DNA of 64,000 nt from Clostridia bacterium (GCA_030524425.1 JAUNGN010000005.1:62001-126000); one strand, 5' to 3'. Shown: positions 15,355 through 24,662, numbered from the stretch's first letter. The notes: a model not told the origin generated them from the letters alone. Translations and numbers: made by a program.

Positions 15355-16695
15355 ATGAGAAACCTGGGATTAAGAAAAGAATTTACGAAATATGTATCAT
15401 TAAATATTTTTGGAATGATTGGTTCATCGGCAAATATTCTTGCAGATACTTATTTTGTTGCAAACAGACTTGGTTCAGACGGGCTTGCATCATTAAATAT
15501 CGCTATTGCAGTATTTGGACTTATTAACGGATTAGGACTGATGCTTGGAATAGGCGGAGCTACCCGCTATTCCATTTGTAATGCCGAAAAGAAAAAATAT
15601 GAAGCTGACAGCACCTTTACTCTTACTCTTTTATCAGCGGTAATAACAGGTATACTGTTATCTTTAGCAGGTTTATTTTTTTCTAAGGGATTAGCACAGC
15701 TTTTGGGTGCTGACTATGAAATTCTGACAATGTGTTCGTCATATTTAAAAATTGTTTTGATGTTTTCTCCATTTTTTATTTTCAATCATATTTTAGCGGC
15801 ATTTGTCAGAAATGACGGAAATCCTAAATTGGCAATGTATGCTATGTTATTTGGAAGTCTGTCAAATATAGTATTGGATTATATGTTTATGTATTTGTTT
15901 GAGCTTGGAATTACGGGAGCTGCACTTTCTACGGGTTTGGCAGGAGTTATTGGTATAGTAATTTCATCTTTTCATATTCTTACAAAGAAAAACAAGTTTA
16001 GCCTTGTATATATTAAAATTCAGTTAAAAAATATAATTGATATTTTAAGTCTGGGAATTTCTGCCTTTATAAATGAATTTTCTACAGGAATTGTATTGAT
16101 AGTTTTTAATTTACTGATTTTAGAATGTGCAGGTAATACAGGTGTAGCAGCCTTTGGAATTATTGCTAACCTGGCTCTCGTTATGCATGCAGTATTTATG
16201 GGTATTTCAAACGGAAGTCAGCCGCTTATCAGTAAATCCTATGGTCAGCAAAAATATAATGATATAAAGATTATTTATAATAATGCACGTTTACTGTCAA
16301 TTTTGCTTGGTGTTTTTGCCGTGTTTATTGCAATATTATTTTCGGAAGAATTGGTTTCTGTTTTTAACAGTGAGCAAAATATTGAATTGCAGATAATAGC
16401 CGAAAACGGACTCAGATTGTATTTTATAGGTTTTTTATTTGCGGGAGTGAATATTTTTACGTCATCTCTGCTTTGTTCAATAGAACAGACGGCAGTTTCC
16501 TTCAAAATGTCCTTTTTCAGAGGCTTTATCGGAATTGTAGCTATAGTATGTATTTTTGCATATCTTTTTGGTATAACCGGAATATGGATTGCATTTCCTG
16601 CAGCTGAGCTTATAACTGTTTTTATGAGTATAAAGTATAAAAGAAAGGCCGGTGTGCTGCAAAGCAATACGGCGGTTGAGCGGTTTTCTGTTTAA
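15355..16695 (+). CDS. MATE family efflux transporter
   Basis: 446 residues; AGAAGAGGGG precedes the ATG. About twelve membrane helices in two homologous halves, with MATE features such as ADTYFVANRLGSDGLASLNIAIAV near the start, the second-half counterpart NTGVAAFGIIAN, and GISNGSQPLISKSYGQ. MATE proteins export cationic drugs or metabolites using sodium or proton gradients. The substrate cannot be read from sequence. It follows the heme operon, but a strong terminator separates them, so a link to heme detoxification is only a possibility. Confidence 0.9.
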   Translation: MRNLGLRKEFTKYVSLNIFGMIGSSANILADTYFVANRLGSDGLASLNIAIAVFGLINGLGLMLGIGGATRYSICNAEKKKYEADSTFTLTLLSAVITGILLSLAGLFFSKGLAQLLGADYEILTMCSSYLKIVLMFSPFFIFNHILAAFVRNDGNPKLAMYAMLFGSLSNIVLDYMFMYLFELGITGAALSTGLAGVIGIVISSFHILTKKNKFSLVYIKIQLKNIIDILSLGISAFINEFSTGIVLIVFNLLILECAGNTGVAAFGIIANLALVMHAVFMGISNGSQPLISKSYGQQKYNDIKIIYNNARLLSILLGVFAVFIAILFSEELVSVFNSEQNIELQIIAENGLRLYFIGFLFAGVNIFTSSLLCSIEQTAVSFKMSFFRGFIGIVAIVCIFAYLFGITGIWIAFPAAELITVFMSIKYKRKAGVLQSNTAVERFSV

Positions 16696-16704
16696 CCGCC
16701 TTTT
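16671..16704 (+). terminator. Terminator overlapping the MATE stop codon
   Basis: GGCGGTT (16671-16677) pairs with AACCGCC (16694-16700), followed by TTTT. The left arm encodes part of the MATE C-terminus. Confidence 0.7.
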
Positions 16705-16825
16705 AATATAACTATAATTGAATTGTTGTAATATCACCGGATTTTTGGTTTTAACCTTTGGGAAGTGAATTTAATTCAATGTTTAAATTCGCATAATATT
16801 TTACATTTGAAAGTTACAAGTGAAC

Positions 16826-16854
16826 TTGCATTTTCTGCAGATAAGTTATATAAT
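16826..16854 (+). promoter_or_regulatory. Vegetative promoter of the PP-loop gene
   Basis: TTGCAT (16826-16831), 17-base spacer, TATAAT (16849-16854). It lies 40 bp before the ATG at 16894 and inside any longer reading frame, which supports 16894 as the true start. Confidence 0.75.
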
Positions 16855-16893
16855 CATAATAAAGAAATTTTACGAACAGTTGGAGGCAGGTAT

Positions 16894-17616
16894 ATGAAAA
16901 TGCAGCAGATGCTTAGTCTTGTAAGACGAGCTGTACAGGACTACAATATGATAGAAGATGGCGACAAAATAGCTGTAGGAATATCGGGAGGCAAGGACAG
17001 CCTTTCAATGCTTGCTGTTTTAAAGGCATTGCAGAGATTTTATCCTAAGCATTTTGAACTTGAGGCTATTACTGTTAATGTTGGTTTTGAGGGTATGGAC
17101 TTTTCTCCTATTCAGAAATATTGTGATGAAATAGGCGTTAATTATCATATTGTAAATACGGATATTGCCGAAATCGTTTTTAAAGAGAGAGAAGAAAAAA
17201 ATCCCTGTGCCCTATGTGCTAAAATGAGAAAGGGTGCATTAAATACCAAGGTTGATGAGCTTGGATGTAATAAAATTGCTCTAGGTCATAACAAAGATGA
17301 TGTTATAGAGACATTTTTAATGGCTTTATTATATGAAGGAAGAATTCATTGCTTCAGCCCGTATACATTTTTAAGCAGAAGGAAAATTGCCTCCATAAGA
17401 CCATTAATATATGTTCCTGAAAAGGATGTAATAGGATTTGCAAAAAGGGAAAATCTGCCTGTTGTTAAAAACAAATGTCCTGCAGACGGCAAGACTGCAA
17501 GAGAGGATATTAAAAATATGATTAAAGAATTTGCACTGAAATATGACCATTTTGAGGACAGAACATTTAATGCAATTAAAAGGTCATATTTAGAGGGCTG
17601 GAAGGTTGATGATTAA
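16894..17616 (+). CDS. TtcA-like PP-loop ATPase (tRNA thiolation family)
   Basis: 240 residues from ATG 16894, behind TGGAGG; the open frame extends upstream to 16765 but that part lies before the promoter. The PP-loop SGGKDS is at 31-36, the CxxC pair at Cys105 and Cys108 (NPCALC), and a third cysteine at Cys195 (NKCPADGK), matching the iron-sulfur ligands of TtcA. TtcA adenylates tRNA and inserts sulfur at cytidine 32; many Firmicutes homologues have unproven targets. It overlaps the next gene by one base (TAATG), so the two are translationally coupled. Confidence 0.85.
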   Translation: MKMQQMLSLVRRAVQDYNMIEDGDKIAVGISGGKDSLSMLAVLKALQRFYPKHFELEAITVNVGFEGMDFSPIQKYCDEIGVNYHIVNTDIAEIVFKEREEKNPCALCAKMRKGALNTKVDELGCNKIALGHNKDDVIETFLMALLYEGRIHCFSPYTFLSRRKIASIRPLIYVPEKDVIGFAKRENLPVVKNKCPADGKTAREDIKNMIKEFALKYDHFEDRTFNAIKRSYLEGWKVDD

Positions 17617-18659
17617 TGGCTGCATATCATGAAGAAGTAAAAAACAAATTAACCCTGAAGCTGAGGGAAATATTAAGGGAACTGCCTGATTTTTGCAGAG
17701 AATTTTTTCTTGCTCTTGCAAACAGCAGAGAAATAAGGACAAGGGTTGCCTATGGATATGACCTTAAAATTTTTTTCAATTTTTTGGTTGAAGAATGTCC
17801 TAAGTTTATGGGAAAAAGGGTTAAAGAGCTTACTATTAAGGATTTGGCAAATGTTACTGCTGCTGATCTTAATGAGTTTATGAGTTATACGGAATACTAT
17901 ATAAATTCTGAGGGCGAGGAAAAATCAAACCGTGAAAACGGAAAATCCAGAAAGCTTGCAGCAGTAAGAAGTCTTTTCAAATATTTTTACAGAATGGAAA
18001 AAATATCTGCAAACCCTGCTGAACTTGTAATAACACCTAAAATTCATGAAAAAGAAATTGTAAGACTTGAGCCTAATGAAACTGCTGAATTGTTGGATAT
18101 AATTGAAAAGGGTGAGAAGCTGACTGAGGGTGAAAAAAAGTATTTTGAAAAAAACGGTAAAAGAGATTTGGCTATAGTAACCCTTCTTTTGGGTACGGGA
18201 ATGAGAGTTTCGGAGTGTGTGGGCATTGATATAAATGATATTGATTTTGATGTAAACGGTGTTAAAATTACCCGTAAGGGCGGTAATGAAATGGTAGTTT
18301 ACTTTGGTGATGAGGTGGAAAGAGCCTTAAGGGATTATTTAGAGGAAAGAAAAAATAAGGAGCCTAAGCAGGGACATGAAAAAGCCCTGTTTCTTTCAAT
18401 ACAAAATAAGAGAATAGGTGTGCGTTCCGTTGAAAAGCTGGTTAAAAAATACGCTCAGAAGGTAACTGTCCTTAAAAAAATCTCACCTCACAAACTGAGA
18501 AGTACATATGGCACAACACTTTACAATGAAACTGGAGATATATATCTTGTGGCTGATGTCCTTGGGCACAAGGATGTAAATACCACAAGAAAGCATTATG
18601 CTCAGATGCAGGACGATAATAGAAGAAGAGCTGCAAAGGCAGTAAAGCTCAGAGATTAA
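17616..18659 (+). CDS. Tyrosine recombinase, XerC/XerD type
   Basis: 347 residues. An N-terminal SAM-like DNA-binding core (about 10-135) is followed by the catalytic domain with Arg197 (GTGMRVSE), His292 and Arg295 (HKLR), His318 (LGH) and the nucleophile Tyr328 (RKHYAQ). All expected catalytic residues are visible. There are no phage or transposon genes nearby and the gene is coupled to a tRNA-modification gene, so this looks like a chromosomal Xer recombinase, perhaps for dimer resolution, rather than a mobile-element integrase. No dif site was identified. Confidence 0.88.
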   Translation: MAAYHEEVKNKLTLKLREILRELPDFCREFFLALANSREIRTRVAYGYDLKIFFNFLVEECPKFMGKRVKELTIKDLANVTAADLNEFMSYTEYYINSEGEEKSNRENGKSRKLAAVRSLFKYFYRMEKISANPAELVITPKIHEKEIVRLEPNETAELLDIIEKGEKLTEGEKKYFEKNGKRDLAIVTLLLGTGMRVSECVGIDINDIDFDVNGVKITRKGGNEMVVYFGDEVERALRDYLEERKNKEPKQGHEKALFLSIQNKRIGVRSVEKLVKKYAQKVTVLKKISPHKLRSTYGTTLYNETGDIYLVADVLGHKDVNTTRKHYAQMQDDNRRRAAKAVKLRD

Positions 18660-18669
18660 TGGTGATAGT

Positions 18670-19470
18670 ATGGAATATACAAATAAGGCCTTGACACTTA
18701 TTGAAAATGAAAAGTGGTATGAGGCACAGACTGTATTGCAGGAGGCTGTTGAAAAGAATCCTTGCTGTGAAAGTTATAATAATTTAGGCGTATTTTATAT
18801 TGATAATGGAATACAATACAAAAATGAGGAATCTAAGGAGGCACGAGAGCTTGGCTATAAGTATTTGAAAATGGCTGAGCATTGTGACTTAAACTACAAA
18901 AATTTAATTGCTCTTGCAGAATACAATTATCATTACGGCCATGGGGATGATGCATGCAGGCTTTATAAAAAGGCATCGGAGCTTGATAAAAATTATCTTG
19001 TTTACAATAATCTTGCCTGTGGCTGTTATAAGCTTGGAGGATATATTAAGGCTGTAATGTATTTTGACAAGGCTTTAAAAATTGCCGATAAAAACATTGA
19101 TGATATAAAAATATCCTATTGTTATGCTCTTTTAAAGTGTAAAGAAGATTACAGTAAAATTTTAAGTACTGTAAATGATGAAAACCAAACTGTGCTTGAC
19201 AGATTTGTGCTGTATTATTTTAATGATGAAATAGATGAGGCTTATAAGCTGGCAGGCAGAGTTATTGAAGAATGGGAGTTTAATTTGCCGGTTCTTGCCA
19301 TGCTCTATGAGTGCATTGAAAAAAATAATGTTGCGGATTTAAAAAGGTTTGACAGTGAAATTATTAAGCTTGTAATAAATAAGGAAAAAAGACGTGAAAT
19401 AATAAAGGAATATAACTATTTGCCCGTAATGCTTTGGCAGTGTAAGTATATCGGGTGTAAAAAGCATTAA
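18670..19470 (+). CDS. TPR-repeat protein
   Basis: 266 residues; a weak GGTGAT site precedes the ATG. Helical repeats of TPR type are visible across most of the chain (EKNPCCESYNNLGVFYIDNG, YLVYNNLACGCYKLGG, AVMYFDKALKIADK). There is no signal peptide or catalytic motif, so it is probably a cytosolic scaffold. It starts 10 bp after the recombinase and is likely in the same operon. Specific role unknown. Confidence 0.8.
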   Translation: MEYTNKALTLIENEKWYEAQTVLQEAVEKNPCCESYNNLGVFYIDNGIQYKNEESKEARELGYKYLKMAEHCDLNYKNLIALAEYNYHYGHGDDACRLYKKASELDKNYLVYNNLACGCYKLGGYIKAVMYFDKALKIADKNIDDIKISYCYALLKCKEDYSKILSTVNDENQTVLDRFVLYYFNDEIDEAYKLAGRVIEEWEFNLPVLAMLYECIEKNNVADLKRFDSEIIKLVINKEKRREIIKEYNYLPVMLWQCKYIGCKKH

Positions 19471-19607
19471 ATTATAGTTTAATTGACAAAATGCAGTTTT
19501 GCGGTCAGCCTCGGAGGAAGTGAATTCTATCAAACAACTTTGCTCCGCAAAGCAAGCCTCTTATTCTTTGGGGCTGCAAACCTGCGGATTTTGGTCTGCG
19601 ACGCAAA

Positions 19608-19746
19608 AACCCTCAGTCACTTCGTGACAGCTCCCTTAAAAGGGAGCCAAGCAGGTGTACTTTTTAGTACAATTATTGTGAAAAGTACAGTTTCCCGGCG
19701 CCCCTTCAGGGGAGCTGGCCGGCTCTTTGAGCCGGACTGAGGGGTT
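19608..19746. mobile_element. MITE-like intergenic palindromic element, 139 bp
   Basis: Near-perfect terminal inverted repeats bound it: AACCCTCAGTC (19608-19618) and GACTGAGGGGTT (19735-19746). Inside are nested hairpins: GTCACTTCGTGAC, GCTCCCTTAAAAGGGAGC, GGCTCTTTGAGCC and others. It is much richer in G+C than the surroundings and encodes nothing convincing. Elements of this style recur in intergenic regions of gut Clostridia. The flanks (19480-19600 and 19746-19775) hold further short palindromes such as GCAAATGCTGGCATTTGC, so the inserted unit may be larger. Confidence 0.7.
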
Positions 19747-19829
19747 ATGGCAAATGCTGGCATTTGCGTCTAAAACTAAATTAACTCACCCTATAAACAT
19801 TAATTTATAAAAGAAGAGAGGTCAATTAT

Positions 19830-20615
19830 ATGTATAAAATATTAACTATAGCAGGAAGCGACTGCAGCGGCGGTGCAGGTATTCAGGCGGATATTAAGAC
19901 AATAACAGCCCATGGTATGTATGCAATGTCAGCTATTACATCACTGACGGCTCAAAATACAACAGGAGTTTATGGTGTTTTTGACTCAACACCGGAGTTT
20001 CTTGCCAATCAGCTTGACTGTATATTTACCGATATTAAGCCTGATGCTGTTAAAATCGGTATGGTGTCCGATAAGACTCTTATTAAAACAATAGCTGAGA
20101 AGTTAAAAAAATATAAGGCAGAAAACATTGTGCTTGATCCTGTTATGGTATCCACAAGCGGCAGCAAGCTGTTAAGAGAGGATGCCATTGAGGTGCTTGT
20201 AAATGAACTGATGCCCCTTTCAATACTTATTACACCTAATCTTGATGAAGCTTCGGTTTTGCTTGGCAGAAAAATTAAAACTGTTGATGAAATGAGAATA
20301 GCAGCTAAGGAGCTTGGGGAAAAATATAACTGTGGTGTTCTTGTTAAAGGCGGTCATTTAGACGAAAAGGCTACGGATGTGTTATTTGATAAAATTGAAT
20401 TTTATGAGTTTACGTCTGAAAGAATAAATACGGGAAATACTCATGGAACAGGCTGTACATTAAGCTCTGCCATTGCCTGCAATATTGCTGAAGGGCACAG
20501 TCTTGAGGAAAGTGTTAAAAATGCTAAAGAGTATTTAACCGGAGCTTTAAAGTATGGTCTTGACCTGGGTAAAGGTTCCGGACCCGTAAATCATTGTTAT
20601 TTGATTGGGAAATAG
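19830..20615 (+). CDS. thiD: Hydroxymethylpyrimidine/phosphomethylpyrimidine kinase
   Basis: 261 residues; GAGAGG precedes the ATG. The ribokinase-fold signatures of ThiD are clear: TIAGSDCSGGAGIQADIKT at the start, DPVMVSTSG, ITPNLDEA, VKGGH and NTHGTGCTLSSAIA near the C-terminus, which holds the anion hole and catalytic residue. It phosphorylates HMP and HMP-P for thiamine synthesis. No other thi genes are nearby, so it may serve salvage. Length is normal for the family. Confidence 0.95.
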   Translation: MYKILTIAGSDCSGGAGIQADIKTITAHGMYAMSAITSLTAQNTTGVYGVFDSTPEFLANQLDCIFTDIKPDAVKIGMVSDKTLIKTIAEKLKKYKAENIVLDPVMVSTSGSKLLREDAIEVLVNELMPLSILITPNLDEASVLLGRKIKTVDEMRIAAKELGEKYNCGVLVKGGHLDEKATDVLFDKIEFYEFTSERINTGNTHGTGCTLSSAIACNIAEGHSLEESVKNAKEYLTGALKYGLDLGKGSGPVNHCYLIGK

Positions 20616-20657
20616 ATGCTGTCTTTAATAGGTATAATTTAAATTGATTAGTATGTA

Positions 20658-20698
20658 TGACAGCTGTTTTAATGTGGTTAGTATTATAACGGCTGTCA
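20658..20698 (+). other. Stem-loop between thiD and bile salt hydrolase gene
   Basis: TGACAGC (20658-20664) pairs with GCTGTCA (20692-20698), with weaker inner pairing. No T-run follows. It could be a weak terminator for thiD or an element of the next leader. Confidence 0.35.
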
Positions 20699-20755
20699 GA
20701 ATAATTAATGACAAGGGCAAAATGTTTAAAGAATAATTTTAAAGGGGGCAATATT

Positions 20756-21730
20756 ATGTGTACAGCAGTAACTTATAAAACAAATGATTTTTATTTTGGA
20801 AGAACATTGGATTATGATTTTTCATATGGTGATGAGGTTACAATAACACCTCGTAATTATCCCTTCAAATTTCTTAATATGGGTACTGTTAAGAATCATT
20901 ATGCTGTAATTGGTATGTCATATGTTGTGAAAGATTATCCGCTTTATTATGATGCAGTAAATGAAAAAGGACTTGGAATGGCAGGATTGAATTTTGTGGG
21001 AAATGCAGATTACAAGGAATTTGCAGAGGGCAGAGATAATGTGTCACCCTTTGAATTTATTCCGTGGATATTAAGTCAGTGTTCAACAGTAAAGGAAGCC
21101 AAAGTGCTGCTGAAGAAAATTAACCTTATAAATATCCCCTTCAGCAAGGATTTACCTTTGGCGCAGCTTCATTGGATAATTGCTGACAGCAATGAAGCTG
21201 TAACAGTGGAATCAGTGAAAGACGGAATCAGGATTTATAATAACCCTATAGGTGTCTTGACAAATAATCCTCCATTTAATGAGCAGATGTTTCAGTTAAA
21301 TAATTATATGCATTTGTCCTCAAAGGATCCGGTTAATCATTTTTCTGATAAGCTGTCATTACAGGTATACAGCCGTGGTATGGGTGCCTTGGGACTACCG
21401 GGAGATTTGTCATCACAATCCCGCTTTGTAAGAGCTGCTTTTACAAAAATGAACTCAGTTTCCGGTAATTCGGAAGGAGAAAGTGTCAATCAGTTTTTTC
21501 ACATATTGGGTGCAGTTGAGCAGCAGAGGGGATGTTGTGACGTGGGTGACGGAAAGTTTGAAGTTACAATTTATTCCTCATGCTGTAATGGAGATAAGGG
21601 CATTTATTACTATAAAACTTATGATAATCACAGGATTACGGCAGTTAATATGCACAGGGAAAATCTTGAGGGAGTAAGCCTGGTAAGATATCCTCTTATT
21701 TATGGAGAAGATATTAAAATGCAAAATTAG
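20756..21730 (+). CDS. bsh: Choloylglycine (bile salt) hydrolase
   Basis: 324 residues from ATG 20756, behind AAAGGGGG. This start places Cys2 right after the methionine; once exposed it is the N-terminal nucleophile of this Ntn-hydrolase family, so longer starts are wrong. Other active-site residues are visible: Arg16 and Asp19 (GRTLDYD), Asn79 (GLNF.GNADY, more like bile salt hydrolase than penicillin V acylase), Asn170 and Arg223. The enzyme removes glycine or taurine from conjugated bile salts in the cytosol. It points to life in an animal gut. It appears to be a single-gene unit. Confidence 0.92.
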   Translation: MCTAVTYKTNDFYFGRTLDYDFSYGDEVTITPRNYPFKFLNMGTVKNHYAVIGMSYVVKDYPLYYDAVNEKGLGMAGLNFVGNADYKEFAEGRDNVSPFEFIPWILSQCSTVKEAKVLLKKINLINIPFSKDLPLAQLHWIIADSNEAVTVESVKDGIRIYNNPIGVLTNNPPFNEQMFQLNNYMHLSSKDPVNHFSDKLSLQVYSRGMGALGLPGDLSSQSRFVRAAFTKMNSVSGNSEGESVNQFFHILGAVEQQRGCCDVGDGKFEVTIYSSCCNGDKGIYYYKTYDNHRITAVNMHRENLEGVSLVRYPLIYGEDIKMQN

Positions 21731-21786
21731 TAAATATCTGAATTATGATAGAAAAATAATGGAAATATAATTTATGGAAGTGAAAT

Positions 21787-22527
21787 ATGGAAGTCATTTT
21801 TAAAATTAAAAACTTTACTGATGATTGCAATAGTATTATAGACTTGCTTTATGAAGAAGAAAACGGAAGAATACAAAAATACATTGCAGATTTTTTTGAT
21901 TTAGATATTAGTTTTTTGTATAAAGCCGGAAAAGAGGAAGGACGAAAAATCATTTTATGTAAATTAAAAAATGAATATCTTAATATGGAGCAAACAATAA
22001 ATAATAAGCTATGCAATATTACTCGCAAATGGAATGAAGTTTCCAAAGATATTTTTAATATATTGGAAAATATTTTTAAATATCGGTTGGATCAGAATAG
22101 AAAAATAATTGGAGAATTTACAATTAATGCTGTTTGCCCCAGATATTTAGACTCATGGAAATTTGATATTAATTTTCGCAAAAATGACGAGGAAATTATT
22201 TTAGCTTGTATTCATGAAATTATACATTTTATTTGGTTTGAAAAGTGGTCTGACGTATTTCCTTATTACGGCAAATATGAATATAACGCACCTTATTTGC
22301 CGTGGTTGTTTTCTGAAATAGCTGTTGATGCTCTTTTAAAGGAAACCGATTTGTACAAGTATTGTATTACTGATAAACCGGCCTATAAGCATTTTTATAA
22401 CATTTATATTAATGATAAAAATATGATGGAATATTTCAGAGAATTATTTAGACAAGGCAGTATTGAAGATTTTATGATTAATGGGATAAAATTTATTCAG
22501 GAAAATAAAAATATTATCCAAAGTTAA
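21787..22527 (+). CDS. Unknown HExxH protein (putative gluzincin-like metallopeptidase)
   Basis: 246 residues; GGAAGTG precedes the ATG. No family recognised. HEIIHF gives an HExxH zinc motif in the second half, and a glutamate about 35 residues later (LFSEIAVDAL) could be the third ligand, as in gluzincins. There is no signal peptide or membrane helix, so it would be cytosolic. The sequence is rich in Lys, Asn and Ile. It stands alone between bile salt hydrolase and asparaginase. Catalysis is inferred only. Confidence 0.6.
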   Translation: MEVIFKIKNFTDDCNSIIDLLYEEENGRIQKYIADFFDLDISFLYKAGKEEGRKIILCKLKNEYLNMEQTINNKLCNITRKWNEVSKDIFNILENIFKYRLDQNRKIIGEFTINAVCPRYLDSWKFDINFRKNDEEIILACIHEIIHFIWFEKWSDVFPYYGKYEYNAPYLPWLFSEIAVDALLKETDLYKYCITDKPAYKHFYNIYINDKNMMEYFRELFRQGSIEDFMINGIKFIQENKNIIQS

Positions 22528-22604
22528 ATTTTTTATTTGAAAATGTTTTTAGTTATTTTAGTTAATAGAATAAATGGCATACATTGTGAAAATGGGTGAT
22601 TAAT

Positions 22605-23603
22605 ATGAAAAAAATACTTGTAATACTTACGGGGGGCACAATAGGAAGCAGGTCTGAAAACGGTACTGTTAATGTAAGCTCTGAAGCTGCGTACAATATT
22701 ATTAATCTTTATTATGAGAAATACGGCAGAAATACTGAATTTGATGCAATTCAGCCTGTAAATATATTAAGTGAAAACATCACTGCTGATATATGGCTTG
22801 ATTTATGCAATAGCCTTGACAATGTTAATTGCAGTGAGTACAGCGGAATAATTATTTGTCATGGATCAGATACACTGACGTATACTTCTAATTTGATTGG
22901 TATGCTTTATAATAAGCTTCCTTTACCAATTGTGTTAGCAGCATCTAATTATGAGCTTGATAATGAAAAGAGCAATGGAATAATTAATTTCGGAAATGCA
23001 GTTTGTCTTATTAAGAGCGGTGTAAGAGGTGTGTTTGTTGCTTACGGCAATGATAAGGATGACAATGATATTTATATTGCTACAAGAATTATGGAGGCTG
23101 ACCCTTATCTTGACAGATACAGAAGTTTTGACGGCAAGCCTTGGGGCAGAATTGTGAATGGCAGGCTTGTTGTGAATATGTTACCGGGAGTTGATGAATT
23201 AAATTCATTTAAACCTGTGGAAATAAAAAGGCCTGAGAATTTTAAAAATAAGGTTATGCTTATAAGACCTTATCCTGATATGGATTATAGTAATATTAAG
23301 CTTGACGGAGTAAGTGCGGTGGTTCATTATATGTATCATTCTGCAACAGTATGTGTGGCAGGTGAGAATACTTCCGCAATAAATTTTGCCAAAAGGTGTA
23401 AGGAATTGGGAATTAAATTTTATGCTGCTTCTTTCAAGGATAGGAATATTGAAAGAGCTTATATGTCAAGCAGGGAATTTCTAAATGAAAATGTTATACC
23501 TCTTTTTAATATTTCTGCTGAGGCTGCTTATGTCAAGGTGCTTATATCCCAAAACAGTGTGAATTTTGATGTTTGTAAAACCATATATTTTGAAAGTTTG
23601 TAA
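22605..23603 (+). CDS. L-asparaginase
   Basis: 332 residues from ATG 22605; a GTG three codons upstream is less likely. The two catalytic threonine motifs are present: TGGTIGS near the N-terminus and CHGSDTLTYTS around residue 88, the latter carrying the Thr-Asp pair. It hydrolyses asparagine to aspartate and ammonia. No signal peptide is seen, which favours a cytosolic enzyme. A terminator follows immediately. Confidence 0.9.
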   Translation: MKKILVILTGGTIGSRSENGTVNVSSEAAYNIINLYYEKYGRNTEFDAIQPVNILSENITADIWLDLCNSLDNVNCSEYSGIIICHGSDTLTYTSNLIGMLYNKLPLPIVLAASNYELDNEKSNGIINFGNAVCLIKSGVRGVFVAYGNDKDDNDIYIATRIMEADPYLDRYRSFDGKPWGRIVNGRLVVNMLPGVDELNSFKPVEIKRPENFKNKVMLIRPYPDMDYSNIKLDGVSAVVHYMYHSATVCVAGENTSAINFAKRCKELGIKFYAASFKDRNIERAYMSSREFLNENVIPLFNISAEAAYVKVLISQNSVNFDVCKTIYFESL

Positions 23604-23610
23604 TGATATG

Positions 23611-23641
23611 AAAGACCTGAATTTAAAATTTGGGTCTTTTA
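23611..23641 (+). terminator. Terminator after asparaginase gene
   Basis: AAAGACC (23611-23617) pairs with GGTCTTT, with AATTT/AAATT pairing inside, and T residues close the structure. Confidence 0.75.
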
Positions 23642-23781
23642 ATATTATCAGAACTTTGTTATGACTGCATATTGTAATGCAAAATTTTGCTTTGCTTCAC
23701 AGATCTAAATAGAAAACATACCATTTTTCATAAAAATAAGTTGTATATATTAAATTTTTTTTTTAAGTAGTAAAAAACTGT

Positions 23782-23809
23782 TTATTTTACATAAAAAATG
23801 GTGTATAAT
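23782..23809 (+). promoter_or_regulatory. Promoter of polysaccharide exporter, twin of 26008
   Basis: TATAAT at 23804-23809 is preceded 22 bases upstream by TTATTTTA; the -35 is weak. The block from TTATTTTA through TATAATAAAA is nearly repeated before the methyltransferase at 26082 with identical spacing. Confidence 0.6.
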
Positions 23810-23843
23810 AAAAATAATGTAAAATAATATGGAGAGGTGTGCC

Positions 23844-24662
23844 ATGAGTATTGTTAAGGCTTTTTTTAGAAATATATATTGTATGCTGTTTAAAGATAAC
23901 AGATTAATGTGGTCGCTGGCGGTAAATGATTTTAAAACAAAATTTGCAGGTTCATATTTTGGCATAATATGGGCATTTGTACAACCTATATGCACAATAC
24001 TTGTGTTTTGGTTTGTATTTCAGCTTGGATTTAAAAGCCAGGACGTGGGAAATGTCCCCTTTGTTTTATGGTTAATGACGGGATTAATTCCCTGGTTCTT
24101 TTTTTCTGAGGCTTGGAATACGGCAACCAATGCTTTTATAGAGTATAGCTATTTAGTTAAAAAGGTTGTTTTTAAAATTAATATTTTACCTGTAATTAAA
24201 ATTATTTCTGCTTTGTTTGTGCATTTGTTTTTTATTTTATTTATGCTTGTTGTTTATGCCTGCTATGGTGTAAAGTTTGATTTGTATGTTTTACAGGTTT
24301 TGTATTATGGTGTTTGTATGATAACACTTGTTACCGTGCTTAGCTTTATTACAGCTCCTTTAGTGGTGTTTTTTAAGGATTTGACACAGATAATGAATAT
24401 TGTTTTGCAGTTTGCCATGTGGCTTACTCCAATTATGTGGAATATAGATACTATTGAAATATCTAATATTACAAAGATTTTGTTTAAGCTAAATCCAATG
24501 TATTATATTGTCCAAGGTTATAGGGACAGCCTTATATATAAAAATATTTTCTTATTTAATATTAAGCAGACAATATATTTTTGGCTATTAGTTATAATAC
24601 TTGCATTTGCCGGAGGTCATATTTATAAAAAATTAAAGCCTCATTTTGCAGATGTTTTATAA
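23844..24662 (+). CDS. Polysaccharide/teichoic acid ABC exporter permease (Wzm/TagG type)
   Basis: 272 residues from ATG 23844, behind GGAGAGG; the frame also opens at 23829 but that codon overlaps the ribosome binding site. ABC-2 type permease with about six helices; KFAGSYFGIIWAFVQPI and the FWFVFQLGFKS segment are typical of O-antigen/teichoic acid exporters. It forms the channel with the ATPase encoded 12 bp downstream and moves an undecaprenyl-linked glycan across the membrane. Confidence 0.92.
   Translation: MSIVKAFFRNIYCMLFKDNRLMWSLAVNDFKTKFAGSYFGIIWAFVQPICTILVFWFVFQLGFKSQDVGNVPFVLWLMTGLIPWFFFSEAWNTATNAFIEYSYLVKKVVFKINILPVIKIISALFVHLFFILFMLVVYACYGVKFDLYVLQVLYYGVCMITLVTVLSFITAPLVVFFKDLTQIMNIVLQFAMWLTPIMWNIDTIEISNITKILFKLNPMYYIVQGYRDSLIYKNIFLFNIKQTIYFWLLVIILAFAGGHIYKKLKPHFADVL

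Noticed and set aside
17616..18659. Integrase marking a genomic island
   Set aside because: No attachment repeats, tRNA gene, phage or conjugation genes nearby, and the gene is coupled to a TtcA-like gene.
19483..19740. 85-codon open frame across the MITE-like element
   Set aside because: It follows palindromic repeat sequence, has no ribosome binding site and no recognisable protein features.
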